Assembly (NCBI GenBank): GCA_043772005.1 | Contig: JAYVGP010000008.1 | Coordinates: 62,001-126,000 of the forward strand | DNA: 64,000 nucleotides | Source of the DNA: JAYSSF01 sp043772005 | GTDB taxonomy: Bacteria > Patescibacteriota > Gracilibacteria > Absconditabacterales > Absconditicoccaceae | Direction: 5' to 3' | Shown here: in pieces, positions 41,221-52,072 of the stretch | How positions within the stretch are numbered: position 1 is the stretch's first letter | Layout of the letters: every line of letters begins with the position of its first letter | Notes under the pieces: model-generated | Database searches by the model: none | What the model saw: the letters and a program-made list of their open reading frames with translations, nothing else | Told to the model about the DNA's origin: nothing | Translations under genes and position numbers: made by a program

Positions 41221-42615
41221 TTAAAATAATCAATCACTTATCCCTTTATCAATCACAATATCCCACTCTTTCTCTACTCACTCAATTCATTGTACGAGGA
41301 TAATTCACTGTTTCTCTGCTTTTGTTACTTTACTACTTGCGTCTTGTCAGACAATAAGGTGGCTTACGTTCTTAGTGATATTTTCGCAATATTCTGCTCA
41401 TAGCCTGACCAGTTGTTGGCTGAGATTGCTACGAGGGAGTTGGAAGCTTCCAGTGATAGCAAATCTTACTCATGATAGTGGTCCAGTACCGGATCTTTTG
41501 TTAGTTTCATAGTTATCAAATTGTACTCATGCATCAGCAAGTTGCTGGAGGAGTGAGATATTATCATCATCACCAAACCATTTGATAGATGACTGAATAG
41601 TCTTATCTCAGATACCATGAATTTGACTTAAGAAATTTGAGTCTGTAAGATATTGTACGAGAGTTTCCAATCATAATGATTCAAAATTATTATGTTCTGG
41701 GATATGTTCAATAATCAATTTTGCTGTCTTAGTTCCTACCTGTCTGATACCAATCGCATTCAAGACCCTCCAAAGTTTGGTAGTTTTACTAGTTTCCAGT
41801 GATGCAAGGAGGTTCTCAATTTTCTTAGACTTAAATCCAGGAAGAGCATTGAGAATCGGGCGATATTGGAGTCAAGTCAGTTTATATAAGTCTGCAAAAG
41901 TATTAATAATTCACTGGTCTACGAGAAGTTCAATGATTTGCTCACCGAGACCATCAATATCCATACAGTCACGAGAAACAAAATGGGTGATACGTTCCTT
42001 GATCTGAGCAGGGCATGCTGGATTGGGACAGTAGAGTAGATAACCACCATTGTCTTCATCTTCAATCTGAGTGTGATGTCAGCATATTGGACATGAGTTA
42101 GGTCAGAGGATTTCAGTCTCCTCACCAGTTCTTGTCTGTACGATTGGTCACACAACATACGGGATTACCTCACCAGATCTTTGGATCCAGACGCGATCTC
42201 ATAGGCGGATATCCTTAGTTTTGATAATATCAAAATTATGGAGGCTGACTTTACTGATATTTGCGCCAGATAACTGTGTGGGTTCCACTTGTCATACAGG
42301 TGTGATAATGCCTGTTCTTCCAACTTGAAATTCGATATCCAGCAGCTTGGTAGCAACCTGCTGAGCAGGGAATTTGTATGCCATACCTCGTCTTGGATGG
42401 TGATCAGTACTTCCAAGCAGCTTACATGCATCAAGCTCCATCACCTTGATCACGATTCCATCAAACTCAATATCTTGCTTATTAAATTCTTGCAGCGTCG
42501 CTGGATCTTGACAAATTTGTACTACTTCATCAACTGTTCAAACTTCCCTCGTCCAGTAATCGACAGTGAATCATAAGTCCTTGAGATAATTGAGATGGTC
42601 GAGTTGAGTATGCAT
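41221..42615 (-). CDS. ligA: NAD+-dependent DNA ligase, C-terminal fragment of a split LigA
   Basis: The 464-residue protein begins MHTQLDHLNYLKDLGFTVDYW and continues with the second part of the adenylation domain (IEFDGIVIKV, HPRRGMAYKFPAQQ), the OB fold (VGRTGIITPVGQVEPTQLSGANISKVSLHN, RSGEVIPYVV), a four-Cys zinc finger (CPICGHH...CPNPACPAQ), helix-hairpin-helix repeats (CMDIDGLGEQII, ALPGFKSKKIENLL) and a BRCT domain (LSGVRFAITGSFQLPRSNL). It lacks the catalytic Lys and NAD+-binding Ia domain, which are in 43349-44086. Its ATG lies one base after the idi stop, so expression may be coupled to idi. Activity would need both halves to assemble. Confidence 0.93.
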
Positions 42616-42616
42616 C

Positions 42617-43153
42617 TTATGAAGATTGTAGTGAATGTTCTTTTAAGAGACCAAAGTGATCATCGCAAAGCATTATTTTATTAAACCATGTGGTGTAGTT
42701 TTGAGGATTGATGATGATATCATTTCTGATTTCTTCCAATGACCTCCAGGTAAATTCACAAACTTCTTCGGGATTAGGTACCGGATTTTGGTCGTAATAT
42801 CCTACGAATACATGATCAAACTCATGTTCAGATAAGTTGTTTTCATAATCACTACGATAGACAAATGAAAAAATTTCTGATACATCAGTGCTAAATCACA
42901 TCTCCTCAATCATTCTAATCTTACATCAGTGGATAATGCCTTCATCAGGTTTAGGGTGACTACAGACTGTATTAGTCCACAATCATCATGAGTGATATTT
43001 TTCTATTGCCCTACGCTGAAGTAATAAGTATCACTGTGAGTTAAATACAAATATTGAAAATGCTCTATGTAACAAACCTAACTCATGAGCACTGAGTTTC
43101 TCTTCCAGTCACACTGGGTTATCATGTTCATCGACAAGAATTACTTGGGTCAT
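42617..43153 (-). CDS. idi: Isopentenyl-diphosphate delta-isomerase, type 1
   Basis: Idi interconverts IPP and DMAPP. The 178-residue Nudix-fold protein matches type 1 Idi along its length: QVILVDEHDNPVGLEEKLSAHELGLLHRAFSIFVFN, LLLQRRAIEKYHSGGLWTNTVCSHPKPDEG with the catalytic Cys (TVCSHP), and RMIEEMGFSTDVSEIFSFVYRSDYENNLSEHEFDHVF with the Glu metal site. TGA glycines occur in the conserved HSGGLW. The gene sits inside what was once an uninterrupted ligA, between its two halves. With the phytoene/squalene-synthase-like gene at 47197 it is the only isoprenoid gene here. Confidence 0.94.
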
Positions 43154-43168
43154 AGCTAGTTAGATTAA

Positions 43169-43336
43169 CTATAATAAATCTATTCTATCTATGGGTTCTT
43201 CTTGAAGTAAATTAGCAATATCTCTTTTTTCAGATCAGTACTTAGTATGTGTATCTGTATCTACTCATATAATTTCAGCACTTCATAAGGGTAATTCTTG
43301 ATCGAAGTCTAAAATATATGTTTCTCCAAAGGCCAT
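43169..43336 (-). CDS. Small hypothetical protein (55 aa) in the ligA insertion
   Basis: The short acidic product begins MAFGETYILDFDQELPLGSAEIIGVDTDTHTKYG and ends PIDRIDLL. Three TGA codons are read as Gly. It lies between the N-terminal half of ligA (13 bases away) and idi (15 bases away), so it belongs to the inserted segment and its operon. No family is recognised. Confidence 0.5.
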
Positions 43337-43348
43337 GTTATTTATAAG

Positions 43349-44086
43349 TTATAAAGATAAAATTTCATATGGAATAAAGATCAATCATCTACTCGCTGTG
43401 ACGCTTGGATCCAGCTGACGAAGTGATCATCATGCCGCATTACGAGGGTTAGCAAAGAGTGCTTCTCCAGATGCTGCACGATCAGTATTGATACGCTCAA
43501 ACTGTGATTTGGGCATGATAACTTCTCATCTAATGCGGATCGAAACTGGCTGACTGAGTCTGAGTGGAACGTCACGAATAGTGCGGACATTGGATGTTAC
43601 ATCATCTCATACGGTACCATCTCATCTCGTTATTGCCTGGGCCAATACTCCATTAGTATAGACAAGTTCCATACTAATACCATCAAATTTAGGTTCCATG
43701 AGATAGCTATATCACTCGACTCATAGTTTCCCGAGTAGTTTAGCTACTGATTCGTCCCAATCTTTTAGATCTTCTGCATCATAGCTATTCTCAAGAGATA
43801 GAAGAGGAGTAAGGTGCGGAGCTTGTTCAAATCACTGTTGGATATCAGAACCCACACGATGAGTAGGACTATCAGCACGTAACCATGATATATTGTCAGA
43901 TTCTACTTTTTTACATAGATCAAAGAGTCTATCATAGTCATAATCACTGATGATGGGAGTTTGTTCAAGATGATAGAGGTCAGTGTGATAGTTAATTGTG
44001 TCAATGAGTAAATTATACTGATCTTGAGTATATTGATCAGTTGATAGCTGTAGTAATATATTTGTTTGGTCAATTATTGAATTCAT
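43349..44086 (-). CDS. ligA: NAD+-dependent DNA ligase, N-terminal fragment of a split LigA
   Basis: The 245-residue protein carries domain Ia (YNLLIDTINYHTDLYHLEQTPIISDYDYDRLFDL, SPTHRVGS, LTPLLSLENSYD) and the first part of the adenylation domain, with the catalytic Lys in YLMEPKFDGISMEL and TRGDGTVGDDVTSNVRTI. It ends at FANPRNAAGGSLRQLDPSV...FIPYEILSL, exactly where an intact LigA would go on to the segment that begins the fragment at 42615. A TAA stop follows. NAD+ binding and lysine adenylation residues are here, while later nucleotidyl-transfer motifs are on the other polypeptide. Confidence 0.93.
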
Positions 44087-44120
44087 TCATTATATAATAA
44101 CTACTTAATTGCCACGTCAT

Positions 44121-44160
44121 GTACTTAGACTTCATTCCTCGTACTTAGACTTCATTCCTC
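44121..44160. repeat. Perfect 20-bp tandem duplication
   Basis: Two head-to-tail copies of gtacttagacttcattcctc lie between ligA and grpE. A small inverted repeat (ACTGAC-aaa-GTCAGT) follows at 44168-44182. No function is evident. Confidence 0.8.
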
Positions 44161-44207
44161 GTTTATACTGACAAAGTCAGTACAATGACAAGAATTCCAC
44201 TAAGGTA

Positions 44208-44939
44208 CTATCCAACTACAACCTTCGCTGCCTTGATAATATGTCTGGTCTCACCATCCATATAATAATATCATACTTCAAATTCACGGATAATACGTCC
44301 AGTAAAGTCAGATCACTCATGCCCCAAACTATTGAGGACTCCTATGTCTGACTCAGTGGTTGTATCCATCATTACGACTTCGTGAAGCTCACTGTCTGGC
44401 GTTAACCCGAGAGATTCAATCTGCTTAATACCATATCCTGCTAGTTCTGTACTGATAAATTTATCATAGCTGAGTTGTAATCACTTGATAAGATCGTGCT
44501 CTTTGAGCTCTGGTGTAAGATGAGCAAGGAACTGTCTCATATATTCAGCTAAGATAACAAATTTCTTTGCCACAGCCACAATAGCTGAGACTTTGTCACG
44601 AGCCTTCTCAAGGCTTCTCATACGCTGTGCAGCATCAAATTCTGCCTTAAGAGATAGATACTGAGACTGTGAGGTAGCAGCAACTGAGGTCAGAGTTTTG
44701 ATCTGATCTTCAAGTTTCTTCAGTGCATCTAGTGACTCAGCATATTTTTGTTCCAATGTCTTGACTGCTTCACCATCATCCAAGATATCTCCTACACCGA
44801 TCTCTACCGCATCATTGAGATCTCTGAGTTCGTCACTATTATCCATGACTTGCCCGATGATATCTTGTTGGTTATTGATAGTATTAGTTTCGAGCCCATC
44901 GCTCATCAGATTTGTTTCTTCATTGTTATTCATTATCAT
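44208..44939 (-). CDS. grpE: Nucleotide exchange factor GrpE
   Basis: GrpE releases ADP from DnaK. The 243-residue protein has an acidic Asn/Asp-rich N-terminus, a long coiled coil (KTLEQKYAESLDALKKLEDQIKTL), the central LSLKAEFDAAQRMRSLEKARDK (usually NYxKR region) and the beta domain: GYGIKQIESLGLTPDSELHEVVMM and a TGA-containing end NSLGHEGSDFTGRIIREFEVG. It is a little longer than usual because of the acidic tail. dnaK and dnaJ are not in the window. Its start overlaps the 3' end of the PSP1 gene by 14 bases. Confidence 0.9.
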
Positions 44940-45801
44940 TTACATAACGATTATTACTAAGTAAAGTATTGTAATATTTCTTCTGCTCACCACGATCAAA
45001 TTCTACACGTGATACATCTGCTCTGATAAATTCTCCATCATGAGCCTTGATCGAGACCTCACCATTCATGATGTTGTGACCAACACAGATACCTCTGGTA
45101 CTTTTATCGACTTTGACTTCTTGTCACTTAAATGGGAAGTTGGCAAGTTCTTCGAGGTATAGTCACTTCTCAAACACAATACTACATTTAAGCTTACCAC
45201 ATCTACCCTTGAGTTTCTCCGTGTCGCGTCACTCCAGCGACTGAATAGCAATATTTTCCATCTCCACGGTAGGTAATGGTCCTGAGCCGCAACATCACAT
45301 AGGTCAGCATCCACATTCACTCAACCACTCTTTGGCATTAGGGGCTAGCCTGACCATATCTCTTGCTCCGATCTGATAGAGGAAGAATTTGACCGGCATC
45401 TTGGTGCGAAAGTATCTCACAAAGTCAGAGAAATCAAGTCTCTCTTCGCAGTAGAAATAGAGATATACGGTATCTCATTGGAGATTTGACCTACCAGTCA
45501 CAGGTTTAGTCTGGGGGAATTTTGCTTTAAATTCTTTCTTTCGCATCAAAAATAAATCTGCAGACTTACGCTGATAACGATCAAATCTATCAAGTTTATC
45601 TCATGAGAGGGTTTCAATATAGGTTCCAGTCTTGGCAGATTCGACTGGATAACCAATATAGACTCATACAAGATTCTTATCATTGTCTCCACGATAGATA
45701 ATATATGCTCAGATAGGTGGAGTTTCTGCTCATTCTGGCATGATGAGAGTGATAGGCTTATGGATGAGCCAATCCATGACGGATATAGTACTCTTGGACA
45801 T
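44926..45801 (-). CDS. PSP1-domain protein (RicT/YaaT-like)
   Basis: The 291-residue protein has the PSP1 C-terminal signature: FVRYFRTKMPVKFFLYQIGARDMVRL, then Cys-rich GCGPMGCCGSGPLP and GRCGKLKCSIVFEKGLYLEEL (usually GxCGRLxCCLxYE). In Bacillus, RicT forms an Fe-S complex that affects RNA processing; whether that holds here is unknown. Several Cys-region glycines are TGA. Overlap with grpE suggests coupling. Confidence 0.85.
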
Positions 45802-45889
45802 AGATATTTTGGGTTAAGAAGTATATGGGTGACCTTCTGTATTGTGCTATAGTATATTGATTATTTTAAGTGAAAATTCAAGCTTATCA

Positions 45890-47209
45890 TTACTTAATCT
45901 CCTCACCGCAATATCATGGCACATTGGCACAGTGCTCTTTACATACGCTGATGATTGCATTGGCTGATTGCTTTACGGCTTCTTGTACAGTTCTATAAAT
46001 CTGTCTTGTAAGTATTGGTATTTTATATGCAATAATAGTAGAGTCAGTAGTCACAGTATACCTCTGTGTTTCCACGCGTTGTAATAGATTTACATCAGTA
46101 GCACTATTGAGTGCAGCAGCTAGGATAGATATTTCTCATTGTTTATATTTTGGACTATTGTTCGTTACATCTGGCTGAGCTGTAGTCTTATCAATAGCTA
46201 TTTCTCCTCCTTTACTAGCTGCAGCTTGTGCTCACTTAATATCTTCAATTTCTTGCTCTTGTGATTTTTCTTGCTCTTTTCTCGCTGCACGTTTAGCTTT
46301 TCTGTCTTTATTTCGTTGTTTTCGTTCTCATGCAAAAATTGATCATTGTTCCTCAATATTAGATCATATGTTTTCTAGATCTCCACCAAAGTTGACAAGA
46401 TTACCTGATCTTTTTATATCGGTTGTTCGATAGGAACGATTCATAGTCTCTCCGATAGATTTCATTGCACGTACAATATCTGCCCAGTATCATTTGACGC
46501 TAACACCAGTTTGTTTGAGGAGAGATGTATTACTATTACAGGTGAGGATAGTCTGTGCACAGCTATAGTATGTGATAAGTCAGGAGATAGTAGTAGGATT
46601 AGATTGATATCATTGTCGGACAAAGCTGTATCATGACTCAGCAGTAGGTATTTTAGACATATATTGATGAAGTTGTATCAGAGACAATAATAGATCATCG
46701 TAGTTAGAGCTCGTGATTGTTCATTGTTTGATAAATAATTTGCTAGTTCAAACTTGTTTATTGAGAGCAGTAGTTATGGCTGATACTACTTTTGCTTCTA
46801 CTTGCTGATTGTATTGAAACTTCGTATTGATGATAGTATTACCTGCACTCATGATTCTCTCTTGAGCCTTATTGAGAGCAGTCATATCAGATTTGATTCC
46901 ACGAGCTTGATTGGTGATATCGAGTCTTGAGGTGTTTGTGTTTGATGCTCGTTCTTTAGTTCGACTATTTTTCGTATCAATATTATATCATTGACCATTG
47001 ATTGCACCAGGATCAATATTAGTAACTCATCATAATGCACTAATAATCTCATTCATCATCGCCATATACGAACTCATTAGTGGAGAGCCACTACTACATG
47101 CCTGACATTTGGGTGTCTGTCTAGGAGCTTCCTCACCCTGCGCAAACACAAAATTAGTCAGACTCATTGCCCCAATTATCAACAAGATAGGATATATTAG
47201 TTTGTTCAT
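45890..47209 (-). CDS. Exported protein of unknown function (439 aa)
   Basis: A signal peptide (MNKLIYPILLIIGAMSLTNFVFAQ) is followed by a Cys pair (KCQACSSGSPL), a long helical region and a Lys/Arg/Glu-rich stretch (FAGERKQRNKDRKAKRAARKEQEKSQEQEIEDI) likely to form a charged helix. The C-terminus has CKEHCANVPGYCGEEIK. The Cys pairs at both ends could form disulfides outside the cytoplasm. TGA glycines occur throughout. Its start overlaps the end of the SQS/PSY-like gene by 13 bases. Function unknown; a surface-layer or pilus-accessory role is only a guess. Confidence 0.75.
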
Positions 47210-48051
47210 ATCAGAGAATAAAATCGATACATGAGATATCATCAGATCTTGCCACCAATCGTCGTATTGAAGCGAGGATGAAATATATTATAATTATATC
47301 TTTTAATTATATCTACGATCTGTTCGTAGTCGCTGAGCATTAGCAATAATGCTTCATGTCAATTATTGTTGAGGTATCATAGTCACTTAATCGCATATGC
47401 TCACATTGACTCATGTAGATCCACATAGTGTTTGATAAGAACACGCACAGGCTCACTTGGTCTACCAGTACGGATTGCTTTGGAGATGTCTTCAGGGCTT
47501 ACTTGATATTTTGTGAGTGTACTACGGGGGATGTATTGCTTACCATCATGTCGATCGTGAGGCAGATCTAAAAGCATATGAACAAACCAGATTCACTCAC
47601 TCAGACTTTTGACATGAGATTGACCCGCTGGAGCACAGCCCACGATTTCACTGATCATGATTCACAAAGATTCAGCACTACCATAGATATATGCTTCGAT
47701 TTGATCTTCATCTTGATAGTCAATATGAGTAGTATGAAGCAACATCGACTGAAGAAACGACTTAACATACTCCGCACCAATTCTACGACGAATCATTACC
47801 TCGATAAAACCTCCATATATTGGATGATCATAGTTTTGTGACTTATAAGCTTCATGCCGATCTTGAACTATCGTGATCAGATGTGACTGAGTATGGTAAT
47901 GAGTATGAATCAGTTGCTCGATATTTTCTATAAACTCATGAAATAATATTATATCTTTGTAAATATCAATTGGGAGTTTCTGAGCACTATAATACCAAAA
48001 AATTCCATATTTTTTAAAATTATCAACTGCACGAGATCGAGATATATTCAT
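47197..48051 (-). CDS. Squalene/phytoene synthase-like protein with weakened active-site motifs
   Basis: The 284-residue product has the all-helical isoprenoid synthase layout: an N-terminal NFKKYGIFWYYSAQKLP (like NFYYSFxxLP), YIYGSAESLGIMISEIVGCAP, then MLLDLPHDRHDGKQYIPRSTL (like NILRDVxEDxxxGRxYLP). The first Asp-rich motif, usually DDxxD, is replaced by HEFIENIEQ. The second keeps two Asp but not the exact spacing. Catalysis on prenyl diphosphates is therefore uncertain. It may still make or bind a C30/C40 precursor. Idi is encoded 4 kb away on the same strand. TGA glycines confirm host coding. Confidence 0.7.
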
Positions 48052-48248
48052 ATTGATATTGATATAGTATATTTACCAACTAAACCGGAATAAATTATGA
48101 CGTAATAATTATATACTACATAGCAAAACACCATTAATAGTCAAGGTCTACTTATGTTGTGAGTTATCTCACGTAGCAAAGGATTATCCGGATAATGTGA
48201 TAGTTTGAGTATAAAATAATGATTACTTCATCATAAGCAAGATGAGAA

Positions 48249-49019
48249 TTAAGATAGTCTGACTTGTTTGCGAGCGATATGATAGTGGTTTCTACTGATT
48301 TTCCAGTTATAGGTGAGTCATCAAGACGAGTCACTATATGCTGCTTTGACAATAGCAAATCCTGCAAGTCTGAGTAAACTAGTCAATCTTCTCTTACTGA
48401 AGATGTGATAAAATCTATGACTTGTATGATCTCCATCGGTAAACGGTACCATCACATCGCGCCGGTCAGCATATCACAATGTGACGATGCTCTTGGCTAC
48501 ACTTATCATCAATGGTCTCCAGTAACGCTTGATAAACCACCATGAGAGTGACCAATTGGTCATGACCAGTGATCCATCATAATTGAGTACTCTATATCCT
48601 TCATGAAAGAATAAGCTCTGATCTCTACGAGTAGGGAGATGTTGTATGCTTGCAATCCCAATCACAACATCGCAGGACTGCTGAGGCACAAGTTCGAGGT
48701 AACTGTTCATCTCATCACAGATTCGTGTTGCGCTATCATACTGCTGAGTTGCAAGATTAATCAGTCACTGACTCACATCTACTCACGTATAACGAAGCGT
48801 CTTACTAGGGCAGTGTTCAGCCAAATATCCATATAATCTTCCATCACCACAACCAACCTCTAGGATGGTCAGATGATCAGATTCGATTGAGTTGATATAT
48901 TCCGCAATATGTACAAATTCTGGCCAGTCACGACGACGAGTATGGTGCCGCTTATGTGCTGATGCTGTATAGAAGTCTGCAAGATCTTGAGTATGTTTAT
49001 GTAAATTTTTATTATCCAT
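48249..49019 (-). CDS. Class I SAM-dependent methyltransferase
   Basis: The 256-residue protein has the SAM-binding motif LEVGCGDGRLYGYLAE at about residues 44-59, then YTGVDVSQGLINLA (motif II), SCDVVIGIASIQHLPTRRD (motif IV/post IV) and LNYDGSLVMTNWSL (motif V). The N-terminal ADFYTASAHKRHHTRRRDWPE resembles AlkB homolog-type tRNA methyltransferase (Trm9-like) leaders, but this is a weak hint. The substrate is unknown. TGA glycines are frequent at the C-terminal end. The upstream DUF2461 gene is divergent in role. Confidence 0.8.
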
Positions 49020-49042
49020 AATCAATAATTCATAATTCTAAA

Positions 49043-49752
49043 TTATTTTGGTCACATTGTTCTCTCCAGTGATGTCTTCCAGTCTATAACTTCATTGAAA
49101 TAATCATTAAGTGGCTTGAGGATGAGATAGTCTGACACAATTTGTGAGAGAAATTCAGGGTTCGTGACTTGCTCATCAGTGTATGATTTGTGAGTATACC
49201 ATGAATCTTGCATCAGCCACTGAGATCATGGTCAGTTTTTGATATATCCACGAGGTAGGGTATACGAGGTTTACCATGAATCTGTCAAAACTGAGATCTG
49301 AAAGCCTTATCATTAGTTATGAGAGATAGCTCTTGATCATAGATGATGAGTTGCTCCCTGACTGCTTGGAGATTTTCACGATCCAGCTCATAGCATCACC
49401 CTGCGACCAGTGATCTACCTCACGGTTGGATATGAAGATATAATCACGCATATGATGACTTCTTGCCTCCGGGAGCAATATAGAACCCAAACCATGGTTT
49501 ATATGGAGTCTTGTCTCTCGAGAAGCGCATATCACGATTGATCCTAAACAGACATTTTTTGATGTCAACATCAGCAAAGTTAGGATTAACTTTTACTAAC
49601 TCAAGCAGCAATGCTTGCCCAAAATCAATAAACTCCTGCTTTGAATCTTGATAAAAATCTCTCCGCTCATCCATCCAGACCTTGGAGTTATTGGCTTCGA
49701 GGTGTGTGAGAAATCATAAGATACGAGGAGATAGTTGTGCCGTATGTGTCAT
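49043..49752 (-). pseudogene. DUF2461 family protein with one frameshift
   Basis: The N-terminal 165 codons read as DUF2461: VWMDERRDFYQDSKQEF, CLFRINRDMRFSRDKTPYKPWFGFYIAPGG, YAGLYLHIQPGGRSLVAGGCY and LQAVREQLI. At the CCC run (49258-49260 on the plus strand) the frame breaks. The natural continuation, LPRGYIKNGPGSQWLMQDSWYTHKSYTDEQV, is found one base out of register and ends at TAA 49043. Restoring one C joins them. Either the gene is recently broken or the assembly lost one base of a C run. DUF2461 function is unknown. Confidence 0.8.
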
Positions 49753-49850
49753 AATATTATATGTATTGTTTTGAATTATAAAAACAATCAGAAAATAACT
49801 TGAAATGCACGATAAGATGATTAAATATCCATTATGAATACTATCGCTAG

Positions 49851-49964
49851 ATGCTTTATTCTCAAAAAGTACGTCCTCCTCTGTGGTGGGCTATTTGAGA
49901 TGCAGCAGGATTAGTGACAGAATTCCAAAAGCAAATAATACTAAATATTATAAATCTTAAATAG
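49851..49964 (+). CDS. Mini-ORF (37 aa) directly before a terminator
   Basis: ATG at 49851 opens a frame MLYSQKVRPPLWWAIGDAAGL and ends VTEFQKQIILNIINLK with one TGA as Gly. It finishes at TAG one base into a strong terminator. The middle is hydrophobic and amphipathic. No Shine-Dalgarno is present. A short peptide gene is possible, but the evidence is only the frame and the terminator. Confidence 0.3.
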
Positions 49965-49998
49965 CCCTATATGATTCGCTCTGTAGGGTTTTTCTTTT
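49963..49998 (+). terminator. Terminator
   Basis: AGCCCTA and TAGGGTT arms with an intervening loop of about 15 bases and a T-rich tail. It separates the 49851 mini-ORF from the gene at 50054. Confidence 0.7.
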
Positions 49999-50053
49999 GA
50001 ATGAGGTATTCTCAGATATATAAAACAAAAAATCTTAACTTAAAAAAAACAAA

Positions 50054-50329
50054 ATGATGAAAAACTTTTTTAACACATTTGGAAAACTCCCAATGGGAGG
50101 ACAGTTGATGGATCTCTGCTTCTGTGATGCAGATGTTGATGGAGATCGCCAAAACGGAGGAGGATTAGGTATTGGTGCTTCGAGCGGAGCATCAGCAAGC
50201 CTTAATCCTAAGGTAAAATATGCTGAAACAATCCCGCTCGACCTTCTTCCTAGTGAGGAGAAACAAAAAACACAAACATATCTGCAACACTTACAAAGTC
50301 AAAATCAGAATCCCAAAAAAGACTATTAG
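50054..50329 (+). CDS. Small Gly/Ser-rich hypothetical protein (91 aa, TGA-free)
   Basis: The product starts MMKNFFNTFGKLPMGGQLMDLCFCDADVDGDRQNGGG and continues through a Gly/Ser-rich stretch to a polar tail. It has more than ten glycines, all GGN, which is unusual here and suggests acquisition or recent origin. It has its own terminator, and another terminator stands just upstream, so it is an isolated unit. The A-rich leader lacks a Shine-Dalgarno. The CDADVDGD segment vaguely resembles a calcium-binding loop. No family is recognised. Confidence 0.5.
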   Translation: MMKNFFNTFGKLPMGGQLMDLCFCDADVDGDRQNGGGLGIGASSGASASLNPKVKYAETIPLDLLPSEEKQKTQTYLQHLQSQNQNPKKDY

Positions 50330-50361
50330 TGTTTCAGTCGCCCTTTCCTAAAAAAAGCATT

Positions 50362-50393
50362 AACCCTGACGATTTGAAGTCAGGGTTTCTTTT
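50362..50393 (+). terminator. Terminator after the small Gly/Ser-rich gene
   Basis: AACCCTGAC and GTCAGGGTT arms with an eight-base loop and a T-rich tail. Confidence 0.85.
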
Positions 50394-50427
50394 GATGTTG
50401 CAAACCTATATCTCATCACTATAAGGT

Positions 50428-51810
50428 ATGTCAATGAAAAGTCATTACGTCCGTGCATTGAGACCATTGATCCATCTGTGTATGATAGCACTTGCATTTT
50501 GGTGAGCATATGAGCTACGTCAGTATACAGATCTCATACCTAGGGTTCAAGTCAGAATCCCTCCATTTATTATATCAGAGCTGATCCTCTTTGCTGGTCT
50601 ATCGATGGTATTGTATCTTGCAATAGGTATGAGACACAAGATGTTTCAGTTGCAGTGACTCGTACTTGGGTATTATAAGCGTTTCATCAAGACCATCATT
50701 ACATGGTGAATTGTAATTACTTGTATTGCATATTTTGGTGCTGGATTTTTGTTTGCTTGAGGTATCTCGAGATTTGTGATTGTGATAGCAGTAGCACTGA
50801 CGCGGCTGGTGATTACGCTAGTAGATCCTGTATATGAGCGTATTATGTCTTGGTTGGGGCGTAGCTATCGTCTTGCGGTAGTCACTACTGATGATCATAA
50901 TACTCAAGAAGCCATCAAACTCATTCACCATACTATCGACGCTAAGATCCATCATTTTGATTATGATCATCTCCCAGAAACAATCGTCAATTATGATACA
51001 GTATTGCTCTTGTGACCACTTGCTCTAGACCAGCTTCAGCTTCTTGCTGATCGTATTACGATTGCTGGCAAGGAGTTCTTTCATGTGCATAGCGCAATGT
51101 TTCTCGATGATCTCATCTTTGAGCAACAGCAACTATGACCGCTTCTTGGTCTCCAGTACAAGTCATCGACGATCGATGAGCGAGCACTTGTCATCAAGCG
51201 TATCATTGATCTGATTGGTTCCACGATAGGCATCATACTCTTGAGTCCATTGTTGCTCTATATTGCATATTGTATCAAACGTGAAGATAGTGGTCCAGTA
51301 TTTTTTGTACAGCGTAGAGTCTGACTCGGTGGACGTGAGTTCAGCTTCTTCAAGTTTAGGAGTATGAGGTTTGAGTATTGTACTTGACCATGATATGGAT
51401 GAACCAGAGCAGATCAGTACTACGAAACTCTGATCCAGTCAGACCTCAATACTCGTCCATGATCCATGCCCAAGATCCACCATGATCCCAGAGTCACTCA
51501 GGTAGGACGTTGGATCCGTACTAAGTCATTAGATGAGCTTCCACAGTTATTCAATGTGTGGTTAGGATCCATGTCACTGATTGGTCCTCGTCCACATCTT
51601 CCTCGTGAAGTATTAGGATATGATACACGACAACGTAGACTTTTATCTGTCAAACCAGGTATTACGTGATATGCTCAAATCTTCGGTCGTGATACACTAG
51701 ATTTCAACGAAGAAGCAAAACTAGAACTCTATTATATTCAAAACCGATCAGTGTTTCTTGATATTTATGTCCTATTTGCTACTTTTGGTGTAGTGAGTAA
51801 GTGAAGGTAA
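50428..51810 (+). CDS. Undecaprenyl-phosphate sugar transferase (polyprenyl glycosylphosphotransferase)
   Basis: The 460-residue protein has four to five N-terminal membrane helices, a nucleotide-sugar-like central region and the catalytic C-terminal domain of WbaP/WcaJ-type enzymes. That domain shows RIIDLIGSTIGIILLSPLLLYIAY, GPVFFVQRRVGLGGREFSFFKFRSM, the late DPRVTQVGRWIRTKSLDELPQLFNVWLGSMSLIGPRPHLP and KPGITGYAQIFGRDTL. It transfers a sugar-1-phosphate to undecaprenyl phosphate as the first step of surface polysaccharide synthesis. Many glycines are TGA, including in the KxGxTG region. It probably works with galE and the flippase. Confidence 0.94.
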
Positions 51811-52072
51811 AATAAAAATTGCGTAGAAGGAATATCCACACAATTTAATTTATCCAGCCACTAAATATTTTTTATATTTCGAAATAAAGTATCATCTATG
51901 GATGATATAAGTAATTAATTCTTCGGTAGAAGTATAAACATTATAAGTCGGATGCATATCAGCAGCTAGAGCCGTACTTCATGCTGTGATTTGATTATCT
52001 GAAGTTTTAAAGATATATATTATAAGTGTATTTAGTTAAAAATATAAGAATTCCATTTTAAGATAAAAACAA

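Noticed and set aside
44121..44160. Possible start of a CRISPR or longer repeat array
   Set aside because: Only two adjacent 20-bp copies with no spacer and no further copies.
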